DNA of 64,000 nucleotides from Porphyra umbilicalis (Eukaryota > Rhodophyta > Bangiophyceae > Bangiales > Bangiaceae): the NCBI GenBank assembly GCA_002049455.2, contig KV918807.1, positions 186,001-250,000 on the forward strand. The letters are read 5' to 3'. Shown here one piece after another: positions 10,138 through 21,080 of this stretch (position 1 is the stretch's first letter; every line of letters begins with the position of its first letter). Made by a program: the position numbers and the translations under genes. The notes below the pieces were generated by a model that saw only the letters and a list, made by a program, of their open reading frames with translations, had not been told where the DNA came from and searched no databases.

Positions 10138-12035
10138 CCGGCCCGCGCCTGTGTGACGGCGTCGCGGCTGCGCGCCGTGTGAAAACAGCTCTACGTGTGC
10201 GTGGAGGAGATGGGCTACCCGCTGTCTCGGCGCTCTTTGGCACTCATCTCGGTTGTCGCCACGCGGTCCGCGCTGGTGCAGTTCGTCAGCCCATTGTCGG
10301 CGTCGGAGCGTTTCCGAAGCAGGCAGACTCGTCGGCCCCCCCTCGGGATGCGCTTTTGCGCCATTTCTGCCGCCTTTGCTTCGTGTATTGCTGTCGCATT
10401 CACGGTGTTATGACGCGCGACGGGCTCGTCGGCGCTCTCCCGGTATCACCCGTCATGTCGCCGACCGACCCGCACCGCTTGGCTACGGAGCAAGAAGGCG
10501 GCGCGTGCGGCCGTGGTCTGCACGGCGCGTTACCTCCTGGCGGCGCCGGTGGCGGACATCCGCACACGTCTGGAGGTGTTGGTGCGGACGGCGCGCCGTT
10601 CCATGTCGCGGATGGCGAGCGGTCAGACAGAAGCGGCCGCGCGCGCCGCTCCGACGCGGTGCACGCCGATGCTGCCGCTGTGGGCCGTGATTCCAGCACA
10701 GGTCAGGCGCGGCGCGCCCGCGCCATGCATGAAGCGATCGCTCTTGCGGCTGGACCCTGTTTTGCCTGCCGCCTCGATCTCCGCAGCCGTGCGGCGGTTT
10801 TCGTGCGCGGGTGCCGCACGGAGGTTTGGCACGTCGACGACATCGAGCTGCTGCGCGCTGCAGTTCGCATTCTTGGGCGGTACGGCACATGTCGAATGGC
10901 GCGTTTTGTGCCCAACACGACATGCTTTCGTGTCGCTGAGTATTTGGTCGGCTGGGGCTGGCCGGACGCTTGGCATGAGGATCCCCCGACGCCGCAACCA
11001 CCAGAACGAGATGCTCCTATGTCACAACCGCCTGCGCTCTCCCTCACGAACAACAGCCAGAAGTCGGTCGAGAATAAGGCGCTCCCCTTTGTGGCGTGCT
11101 TCCATCTCGGAGCGTGCACATGGTCCAATTGCCGATGCGTGCAGTCCGACATGGCCTGCGAGAAGCAGTGCAGGTGCGGCCGTACTTGGTGGACGTCTAG
11201 CGCACCTGTCGTGCTGGCTCTCGACAACCAAGCCGTTTTGTCGATCCCGGCCGAGGGCTGCAGGCTTACCGACGGCTCCCTCTTTTGCAATAGGCGTATA
11301 TCGTGCTCCTGCCTCCCACCGTCGCGCTGTGAGACGGACTCGCGCCCTTGTTTTTCCGCTGACCGCGAATGCGATCCTGACGCATGCATGATGTGCGGTG
11401 CGCACCTGCACCCGACCTCAGGCGTTGACGGGGTGACGACGGGCTTCCTCTCGGCTGAATCGGGCGTCGCGCGCACCACTGCGGCCGCGACTGGAGCGTA
11501 CTGGCGCTTGGTGCGGCCGCCCCACCGAAGAGCTCCTGGCATCGTGTTTCAGCGTGTGGACAGCGCACCCGCCGACACCCCCCAGCGGTTTCTCACTCGG
11601 CGGTGCCGCAACATTCAATTACAAGTTGGCGCCCGAGTTCGCCTCGTGCTTGGCGTCTCGCGCGCTCACGGGCTTAGCGCCTTTGTCGCTGAAGCGGCGG
11701 AAACCGGTGACTTTGTGACGAACTACGTGGGGGAGCTTGTCCCGCCGGCTGAAGGCCACCTACGTGGGCGCCTGTACGACGCTCTGGGGTGAGCTACTTT
11801 GCCTCGGCGTCGCAGTCGACCATTGTCGACGCCACTCGCGTTGAAAGCCGGGCCAAGTTCATCAACCACAGCTCCGACTCGCCTAACCTGCAGATGAAGC
11901 TGCTCAGCATCGGCGGCACCATTCGCGTTCCTCTCTTTGCTTTGAGGGACCAAGTCGTCGGGGAGGAGGTCTTTTTTTGACTACGGCCACGCCCTTGATA
12001 CATGCGAGGCCGCGGGCGTAGGCGAGAGCGTGTGA
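10138..12035 (+). pseudogene. Enhancer-of-zeste (KMT6/EZH) histone methyltransferase, frame broken twice
   Basis: E(z) proteins are the catalytic subunit of nuclear PRC2 and methylate H3K27 using S-adenosylmethionine. Visible in order: an MCSS-like motif HFCRLCFVYCCRIHG at about 10361-10405; a SANT2-like helix block (DIELLRAAVRILGRYG) at about 10835-10960; the Cys-rich CXC region from about 11095, including the family signature RECDPDACMMCGAH; and a SET domain from about 11640 with RAHGLSAF, YVGELV, RGRLYD, VDATR, INHS and the terminal FFDYG. Two single-base problems interrupt it. A TGA at 11790 follows a GGGG run at 11786-11789, where the SET frame resumes one base back. A seven-T run at 11972-11978 separates FF from DYG. 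With both ignored, the frame stops at 12035. Both lesions sit in homopolymers, so assembly error is as likely as true decay. GL replaces the usual GW in the SET start, and PNL replaces PNC after NHS. Confidence 0.88.
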
Positions 12036-13160
12036 CGGACGGTCATCTTTAATGCTGTCGGCACGCTACAGCTCGCCCTCACGTCGGGTGTGGTGGTGCG
12101 GGCGGTGGGGGAGGTGCTGGCGGACGAATAGGGGGGGGCAAAAGGTAGGGGAGCCGCCGCTCCGAAGGAGACCGTGATGCCGCCGCCAAGACCTTTACCG
12201 CGTCTATCTCAAGTCGCAGGCTGCGGTGCGGCCACATGGGCGTCGGCACGGGCGAAGCGTCCGCGTTGGCGCCAGCCGCTCCGCCGTCGGCGCCGGCGCG
12301 GTGGTTGAGCGACTGCGTGCGGGCGGCCATTGTCAGGCGGACGGCGGCGACACTCTAGCGCCGCGCGCGGTGCCGCGCGCCCGCACCGAGAGGCGTGGTT
12401 TCTGGTCGGCCTCACTGCGCGCCGATGGGGTGGGGGTGGTCGATGGCGTCTGCCGGAGGACGCCGACCGTCACCACTTCCGGCGGCGAGGATAATACAGG
12501 GGCCGACGGCCACGGCGACGCGAAAGCATCGTCTTGGCTTGTCGCTGCCCGGCTTGGAAAGTGAAGGAGGCCAGCCGATTGCGGGCGGCCGTCCAACTCC
12601 TGTGAAAGGGGCACACCAGAGTTCCGACGGGTCGGCGTGCCCGTATCCCGGCGGGTGGTGGCGGGGCCTGCCAGTGGCACCGGCAAAATTGCCGGCGACG
12701 ACCCGCGGTCGTCCCAGCCCGTCTTTGACCGTGAGACAGAGTGCAAAGCGTAGGCCGAGCGGGGGTGGGGGGACCAATTTCACGCAGCAAGCTACATGCC
12801 CCACACGGGAGCCGGCAGCCCCGTGCCACGCGGCGCGCAGACGCCCGCTGCTTGCGTTGCAATCGCACCAGTATCCCGGCGTGTCGAGATGCCCACCCCC
12901 TCCGCCCCGTCGTGCATCGCGCCGCAGGGGTGTGCATCGCCGAGCGCCGACATGCCCCCGTGCCGTTCCCACAGCTCTGTGTCCCGCCGTGCACCGATGC
13001 TGGCAACGTCGGCGACGTGCGGCGCCGTTGCACCTGTATCTCGGTGCGTTGACAAGCCCTCCCCGCAGCCCCGTTAGCGACACGCCCTCCTGCTGTTCTG
13101 GCAGTCGCACGCCCTGTCGTGCAGCGGCGCCCGCTGTTGGCGGCGCGGTCGCGCCCGTAG
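12036..13160. repeat. Degenerate GC-rich repeat region
   Basis: The segment from about 12790 to 13390 holds two to three diverged units of roughly 150 bp or more. GAGCCGGCAGCCCCGTG recurs near 12820 and 13247. Related CCCCGTCNTGCATGGCG-like blocks occur near 12905, 13190 and 13345. Frames are open on both strands and give Arg/Pro/Ala-rich products. The 12036-12780 part shows no domain. Confidence 0.4.
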
Positions 13161-14792
13161 TCAGGCGCGTTGACACGACCATCCACGCCACCCCGTCTTG
13201 CATGGCGGTACGGGGGCGGGTGCGCCGAGCGGCGTGCCCGTCGGCCGAGCCGGCAGCCCCGTGTCGCGCCGTGCGCCAACGCTCGCTGCTTGTGGCGCGG
13301 CCGCGCCCGTGTCCCGGCGCGTCAGGATGCCCACCCCCACCGCCCCGTCCTGTATGGCGCCGCGGGGGCGAACTTCGCCGAGCGGCGTCTCGCTCCGGTC
13401 TGCGCCACGCGTCGCCCACGTGACGGGCTCCGCGTCTGGCGCCGCGGGGCGCGCCAGCGGTCGCGCCGCACTGACGGTCACCACGGGCAGTGGCAGCGGG
13501 GACGGGTAGGTCAGCGGCGGCGACGCCACCCCGCTGCTGGCCGCACCCGGCCGCCGCGGCGCGCCGCCGAGCACGTCGAGCAGCCTCCTTCGGCGGGCGG
13601 CCGATGCAATCGTCTCTGCCAATGCGGCGACGCGAAAAGGGGACGGCGGCCCGCCGCTCTGCCCCACCTCGGCGCCCTCTAGGGAGCCCGCAGCTTTCGT
13701 CCTTGCGTCGCCGTCCTTCCCAGCCGCCGCCACCGCCACGTCGGTGGACTCGTCCTCTCGTAACACCGCCTCTGACACCGGCGGGATCGAGCGGTAGCTG
13801 CGATCCATCCCCAGCACACTCGACGTGAGCGTGCGAGGGACGACCCGCCGCGCGCTCGACGCTGGCGCGCCCAACGCTGGCGGCACCGCCGCCGCTTCCG
13901 CCGCCGCTGCCGCAACCGCCGGCCCCGCCGCCCTGCAGTGCACATTCGCGATGCGGCGCGCCGACGCTGCCGCCTTAGGTGCCGCCGCCAGACCCTCATC
14001 CCGTCCGCATTTGGCCGCTGCCACTGCCGCCCGCACGTCCCCCCCCCAGCCGCAGCAGCACCGCGGAGCGGGCGAGGGACCGCCGAGCGTGCTTCGACGA
14101 TCCCCCCCCGCCCCCTGCGCCGCGTCGACGGCGGCCGTGTCGGCGGCCAGCGCCTGCCGCTGCTGCGCATACACGCGGGCGGTGTTGGCCCATTCGTCGG
14201 GGGGGGACCCCGCCGCGCCCAGTCGACGAGGCGCGCCGACCACCGCCGCACCGCGTCACTGTCCGAGCCGTTCCCGGCGGAAGGGGCGATGAGCAAGGGG
14301 GCGTCGGGGAGGACGGGCGGGGCCGTCGGGCTGCGGGGGGGGGCTGTCGAGCGCAGCGGCGAGGGCACCCGCGAGTGGACGAGGGCGGCTCCGCCGCGTT
14401 CTTGTCGTAGACCCCACCGTCGTCGGCGAGCGTCGCCCGTCGGCGTCGGCCGCCGCTTGAAGCCCTTACACGCGCGCGAGCGCCGCGACGACCGCCTTCT
14501 GGTCGAGGCAGTGGGTCAACGCCGACTGGAGGGCCCACCACGCCCGCTTCGTGTCGCCTGCCACGACGAGGGCGTCTGCAAGCCTGTGCCACGCCGTCGC
14601 GTCCTCGGGCGCCGCGTTGGTCGCGCGCCGCGCGTCCCGCACCGCGCGGTGGGTGTACGCAGCGGGGGGGCTCGGGCAGGCGGCGCAGCAGCTACAACCA
14701 GCCGCGCACGCAACACCCCGGGGGGACGCGAGGAGCGTCGAACAGCCGGCGCTCGACGCCGACGCGTCGTCGCTGTCGGGCACGGACGTCAA
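13161..14792 (-). pseudogene. Probable TPR-domain gene, in pieces
   Basis: On the minus strand the frame opening at 14792 encodes a tetratricopeptide-like helix pair (ATAWHRLADALVVAGDTKRA, then WWALQSAL) ending at 14466. TPR motifs mediate protein-protein contacts. A GTAAG donor-like signal lies at 14464-14468 just before the stop, so this may be an exon end. Downstream coding-like pieces fall in different frames: GVYDKNAAEPPSSTR near 14400, SDSDAVRRWSARLVDW near 14240, and DEWANTARVYAQQRQ running on toward 13300. The changes of frame coincide with long G or C runs, for example about 14200. Either small introns or homopolymer indels could explain this. The protein family was not identified, and the 3' end is uncertain. 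Confidence 0.35.
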
Positions 14793-17700
14793 CCCCGAGT
14801 TGATCGTGCTAACGCGCAGAAAGGCAAAGCACGGGAAGCAGCGGCTGTGGATGCACGCGGTGCGACATTCCCAGAGCTGTAGTTGCGCGTTGAATATTCC
14901 ATTGCTCTGCTGCAGCCACGCACATGAACAAGCCCGGTTTTCTGAGCCTCAGCATGACAGCGACCCATTGAAAGTCCAGAAACAACACGCCAAATTTTGG
15001 GTGGTCGATCTCGATTTGGCCGCAACCCAAATGCGACCCACGCGCAGAGGTCGCTCTGAGCAGTGCGGCCGCACCAACTTTCATTCGCACATTTCGCCGG
15101 GTTCGCTCCCATTCTCATGGCCGACGGCGGCTGGCGACGACTCGTCTCCGCACCTAAAAATCTTTGCGCTGAGAGAGAGGGCGCTCGTTCGTCACGCCTC
15201 TCCCCTGCCAGAGTCGCCCCGCGGATATTCGAAAAGAGGGTGACAAGAACGAACAAAAGAGGAACGTTTTGTACCTGAAAGTGTACCCGAGAGCTGTGCG
15301 CGGTGGACTGGGCGAGTACTCGCCTTCGGCCGTCCCTCCCCTAGCATCTCCCTCCCACCGAGCGTGTCAAGCGCGCACGGCTGACCGTTAAACGCGAGCC
15401 TTCCCTCCAGTACAGGCCAATCATTGCGGTGTCTGCAGTGCTCGCCTCCAGAAAGCGGCCACCGGCATGGTCGACAAGCATATTACGGCTTTGTTGGGCT
15501 CAGTTGTGACTTGCCCCAAACACGTGCCCCCCACCACAGCATGCTCCAGGCAGGCGGGGCAGCAGTGACACCTTCAATGTACAGCTGCAGAAAATACTTG
15601 CACGAGCGGCTGCGGACCGCGGGAAAGCTCCGAGAACTCGGAAGCGCTGTGGCCAGGTACGCCGCTGGCGGTGGTGTCACACCTTATGAGCCGACGGAAG
15701 TCTTCGAGACCAGTCTGATTGAGTACTTGAAAGGCCTTTGTTCGTGATCTTCGTGGTGCCCGACACGTGGCCTCGAGGACGTCAGAATGGCCGAGGTGCG
15801 GGGAGTCAGCAGCGCCAGTCATACCTGCGCGTCACTCCACGAAAGGTGGAGAACGTTGGGCCCATCGCTGCCGATTCCTGCGAGGTACATGTCGCCGGAA
15901 TACATGCACCTCCGCCTCATTTGGCATCACTGGGGTCGTTGAGCTGGTCCATTTTACATTTCTAAAACCAGGACACGCGCTTTCTGCGCGCAGGGAAAAT
16001 ATGCTGACACAATGGGCACGGTCCCGTGGAAGCTGACGTTTGGAGAGAGACACCAATGAGATTTGGGATATTGTTGCCGCGACACAGGTGATCGGGACCG
16101 ACTGGTTGTCCACAGATCGTGACAGCGCCTTGTGGATTCGAGGCACCAATGCGAGAGTGAGCAAGCGCAATTGCCGCAGCTCAACGTGCTTGGGGGTGCG
16201 AGCTGTTCTTCGCGCCACGAGGTCGTTTTCCCCGTCCTCTTGACGTCAGCGACGCCCCAACTTATCGTCTTCGTCCTTTCGGGGGGAAACCGGGCCCCAC
16301 TCTTTTCCCGTGGTTCCCGCAACAATGCGTTCAACTGCGCCTCACTCGTCGACGCCGCTCCGTCCCCCCTCACCGCCCACTGCTCCTGCTGCGCCATACG
16401 CCGCTGCCGAGGTGTGTCCCCGGTGCGTTGGGGCCCCTCACTGCATGCAGCCCGATGCCTCCGGCTCGCATCATGTTCAGGTCTCTGCCTGCGTTGGACG
16501 CGAGGCGGTTCCCCGAAGCCCCGTTGTCATTCATCGCAACGACTGCGTATGGCAGCTGACGGCCCGGTGCGGGTGCGTTACGGCGGCTTTTCCCCACTGA
16601 ACTGGCAGTGACAGAGTCATCATTCCCGCTGGTGCCCGCGTGTGGTTTCGATGCCCCTGCTGCGGTCTGCTGTTTGACTCTGTCGCAAACTTCTGTCGGC
16701 ACAACTGTGCATCTGAGCGCGGCGGCGGTGAGGGTGGGTCGTCCGAAAGCGCCGCGTCGGGTGTCGCGGCGTCTCGCACCTGAACGGCACCAGACGCGAC
16801 TGCATGAAACGGCGGCGACTTTGGAAGGGCCAGAGGTCTCTTTCGTATGGATTCTCAAGTGGACGGTGGGGGTTCCGGTGCGTGAGTTCACACCGTGGGC
16901 TGTGCAGTTGTCGTCACTCAATGTGTCGCGTGATGCTGTGTAGTGTGGGATGGTGACATTATGCGGCGTGCGAGGTGTGTGCTGATGCGTTCGTGCAGGT
17001 GATGACTGTACGGCGTTTTGTACCGCACATTGTTGGGTGGCAGAGCTCGTTCTGTGTCAGTTACGTTGTGAACGGTGTTGATTTTCCTAGTCGTGCTGGT
17101 GGCCGATTACCCGAGCGATGTGGCGGGGAGGGTGTTCGAAAGGGATACAGTCCGTTCCTTTCGCGCTGGTGCCAGCAATGCTTGGCGTTGCCGCTGCTCC
17201 AGCGTTGCACCTGTACACATCTCGGCGTCGGACATTGACCTGCTCTTCGAGACCACCGAGGTGGCCGCCGAACAGCTGCCGGTCGCCTCGCTCGCAGCGG
17301 TGTATGCGGGAGTCACCGCATGTCCCGACGATACGCGGTGGGCGGCGGTCATGACGGCCGACACGCTCGGTTGGCGGCGCGCCGCCGCTGCTGCCGCCAT
17401 GGTGGCGCTGAAGATCCCCCGTTGTCGCCACCCGCCGGAAGGTGGCGGTGGCGTCGGCCGCCGCCGCTTTGTCGGCCCTCCCCGCGTCTGTCCGCGCCCA
17501 TCACCCACCTGTCTGCGTCGGCGAAGGTGACGCGACCGCCGGCCCAGGCCCGACCCCTGTCGGGGTGGCCGCCCCCGCAGCCGCTTTGGGGCCGCCGTTT
17601 GACTCCCGCGCGGCGGCGGCGGCGGCAGCGGCGGCGGCGCGGCTGACGTTGGCGGCGGCGGCGACGACCGCTGACCCTCCTCGACGGCCGTGGCGGAGGT

Positions 17701-19743
17701 GGGGGGGCGACCACACCGAGCAGCCGGTCGACGCTTTCGCATCTGCCCTCGGACTGCTGGCAGTAGGGAGAGATGCCAAAGCCGCAGCGGGTTGCCGGCG
17801 CTCCTCCCCGGCCGACCACTTGGCGGCGGCGCTGCCGTGCAGGGACAGCGAAGGTGAGGCAGCGGGGACCGTCTCCGCCGTCTCCGCACGCCACCTCCAC
17901 TCCCGGCGCAACCTTAGCGCTGTCTCCGCCATCGGAGCGTCCTAAAGGAGGACAGATGGCGGCGGTCGTCGTGACGCTGGCGGGATGTCGGTGAGACGCG
18001 GGCAGGAGACGCCGCCGTGGCGGAAGCGGGGGGGTGATGGGGGTGGGAGACGGCGTGTGGGGCTGGACGCGACCGATTCGCACGCGTCGTGCCCTTGGGG
18101 ACCCCGTGGCATGGCAAGGGTGTCGCGCGGCGAGGGACGGGTCAGCCACCGCCGACCAATCGGCGGCGGCGACGCGAGGGCGATTCCGCCTGCGCCGCTG
18201 ACGCCCTTGACCCCGCGTGCTGTCACTGGCGCGGTGCTGCGCGCCGCCTCCGCCTTCCCGCCCGCCCCCGCCGCGGTCGCCGCTGCCGCCGTCTTCACTC
18301 GCTCGCGGGCGCTCTTCGGGCTCCTCGAGCATGCTGCTCTCTCCTCACCCGCGGACAGGCAGCGGCTCCCACCCGTCGGGCCACCGTCGGCTGCGCCCTC
18401 ACCGTCGTCGGCCGGGTTGTTCTCCGCATGGTGCTGTTTTATCTCTCATTTTTCGCTATGGTGCTTCAACATAGCTGGGCATCAGCACCGCGACACCATG
18501 ACCTGCACTGGCAAGGCTGTGGGTCCCGCGGGTGGCGCTGCCTCCAGCAAGAGGCGTCGACACCACCTTACTCAGACAGCCTGAGAGAAAACACGCAGGA
18601 GAACTGGGAAAGAATATTGAAGAAAAGAACAGCTAACGAACAGATTTGCAATCAAGGACGCAGTCACCAAATCGAACCCACCTCTGAGATCCTGCTAAAA
18701 CCGTCGCCTGCCCATCGAACAGGCGAATCATTTGCATCGGAACTCGGGCTGACGTCCCGTGTTCGAACCCGGCGGCAGCGACGAGCCGCGGTCAACAGAG
18801 GAGCAGTCTCGCAGTTCTCCTGAGAACTGCAAAGCTGCTGCTCTTCTTCGGCGACGTGTCGCGACGTTATGACACTCAGATGACGGCACCTGAACCGCTT
18901 CTGCATTGGTTGCAACGACCGTGCACGGGGCATGCCAGGGACATTCGGCCTTGTCCTGTCTTTCTACCCACAGCGAGGTCGAAAGGGATCGACCAAAGTG
19001 CCAGGCGATACCCAGCGAGCGGTGGCAGACCGCGGCGTGAAACGGGCGCGACCTGTTTGTCCGAAGTGAAGGCGCATGCGCGCGACCAAGTCAAAACAAT
19101 TGTTCCACTCTTGACTGCGCTGTACTGCGGTCTTGTACTTTTCTCCGGGGTGAGGATGTGTGGTGGCCGTGTCTGCGTGTTTCATCGAATGAGCACCGTC
19201 TCGATCGAGAAACGCGTTTGAAGGGCCTCCAACGCATCAAATTTTCCTAAAACCTGGATCCGTGCTCATGTCGAAATCATGAGGCCAGCAGGCCTCCGTC
19301 GACCGTCGCCGCATGTGATTGGCGCATGTGAAGATCCACCTTTCAGCACCGCGGAGACTGCGTTGCCGTCGTCGTGCCCAGAAGGTTTCCAATCTGCACC
19401 GTCGTCATCCTCGTCGCGGTCATCCTCACCGCGGCCATCCTCGGCGCGGCCTTCATCACCCTGGCCATTCTGAGCACCCCGTGGCCGCCTTCCTTGACAC
19501 AAACTTGCACACCGCGCATGCTGCTGGCCGCCTCTGCAGCTTTGCTACACTCCCACTCTTTGACGACGGGTCGCGGCGCTCCGCTTGGACCCGGGTTACG
19601 CCTTGCAGCCAGCTCCGTGGGTCGCGCCGAACGGTTGCGCTCGGAAGACTCGGAGGTCGGCAATATCGTCCACGAGCCAGCGGCTGGTGGTCGGCAACCA
19701 CCGGCTTGTAACGAATCAGGTGCTAGTTGGCGACGTGCTCCGG
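14793..19743. other. No supported gene
   Basis: Composition alternates between moderate (14.8-17.3 kb) and GC-rich (17.3-18.4 kb, many GCC/GGC runs). Several frames of 100-300 codons exist on both strands without recognisable domains. A hydrophobic stretch (VVILVAVILTAAILGAAFIT) occurs in a plus frame at about 19400-19460 just before the minisatellite, but no complete gene can be argued. A GTTCGAACC sequence near 18757 does not sit in a tRNA fold. Confidence 0.4.
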
Positions 19744-21080
19744 GTTGGCCACGAGGCGGCTGTCGGCGGGGATTCGCCCACGGGTGACAAGGAGCTCGTT
19801 GGCGACATGCTGCCCGTCGGCGGCGAGCCGCCGAGCGGCGACAATGCGCCGGACGACGACGAGGCGGTGGTTGGCGGCAAGCTGCCGGTCGGCGACACGC
19901 TGCCGGTCGGCGACGTGCCGCCGATCAGCGACATGGCGGTGGTCAGCGACACGGCGGTGACGCACGACAAGCCGCCCGTCGGCGAGCGGCGACAATGCGC
20001 TGGGCGGTGATGAGGCGGCGGTTAGCGGCAAGCCGCCAGACGGCGACACACTGCCGGTCGGCGACGTGCCGCCGATCGGCGACGTGGTGGTGGTCGGCGC
20101 CACGGCGGTTGCGCACGACAAGCCGCCCGTCGGCGGCGTGCCGCCGAGCGGCGACAACGCGCTGGCCGGCGACGAAGCGGTGGTTGGCGGCAGGGCGCCG
20201 GTCGGCGACACACTGCCGTTCGGCGACGTGCCGCCGATCAGCGACAGGACGGATGTCCGCGACACGGCGGTGGCACAGGACAAGCCGCCTGTCTGTGTCG
20301 AGCCGCCGAGCGGCGACAATGCGCCGGGCGGTGATAAAGCCGTTGTGTGCGACATGCTGCCGGTCGGCGACACACTGCCGGTCGGCGACGTGCCGCCGAT
20401 CAGCGAAATGGCCGTTGTCGACGACACGGCGGTGGCACGCGACAAGCCGCTTGTCGGCGTCGACCCGCTAAGCGGCGACAACGCGCCGGGCGGCGACAAG
20501 GCGGTGCTTAGCGGCAAGCCGCCGGACGGCGACACACTGCCGGTCGGCAAAGTGCCACCGATCGGCGACATGCCGGTTGTCGGCGCCACGGCTGTGGAGC
20601 ACGACAAGCCGCCCGTCGGCGAGCGGCGACAATGCGGCGGGCGGCAAACAGGCGGTGGCTGGCGGCAAGGCGCTGATCCGCGACACACTGCCGGTCGGCG
20701 ACGTGCCGCCGATCAGCGACATGGCGGTGGTCAGCAACACGGCGGTGACGCACGACAAGCCGCCCGTCGGCGAGCGGCGACAATGCGCCGAACGGTAAGG
20801 AGGCGGTGGTCAGCGGCAAACCGCCGGTCGGTGACACACTGCCGGTCGGCGACGTGCCGCCGATCAGCGACATGGCGGTGGTCGGCGACACGGCGGTGAC
20901 GCACGACACGCCGCCCGTCGGCGAGCGGCGAAAATATGCCGGGCGGTGATGAGGCGGTGGCTGGCGGCAAGCCGCCGGTCGGCGACACTCAACTGGTCGG
21001 CGACGATCCGACGATCGGCGACAATGCGCCTGTCGGCGACCAGGGGCTTTCCTGCGACAAGGCGATGGGCAGCGACGACG
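19744..21080 (+). repeat. 162/151-bp minisatellite (about 7-8 units)
   Basis: The marker CCGATCNGCGAC occurs at 19921, 20072, 20234, 20396, 20558, 20709, 20860 and, diverged, about 21011. Spacings are 151, 162, 162, 162, 151, 151 and 151. The 162-bp unit is 54 codons. In the plus frame it reads modules such as GDTLPVGDVPPISDMAVV and HDKPPVG, with SGDNAPGGDEAVV. The 151-bp form lacks 11 bp (GGCGAGCGG in place of GGCGNNGTGCCGCCGAGCGG), which shifts the frame. Within each unit a shorter GTCGGCGAC-type motif recurs. The minus strand is also open (SPTGSVSPTGGLP modules), so the coding strand, if any, is unknown. Confidence 0.8.

Noticed and set aside
18750..18780. GTTCGAACC resembling a tRNA T-loop
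   Set aside because: Flanking bases do not form a 5-bp T stem, and no anticodon or acceptor arms could be folded around it.
19744..21080. CRISPR-like array
   Set aside because: Units are contiguous and homologous throughout with no unique spacers; it is a tandem minisatellite.
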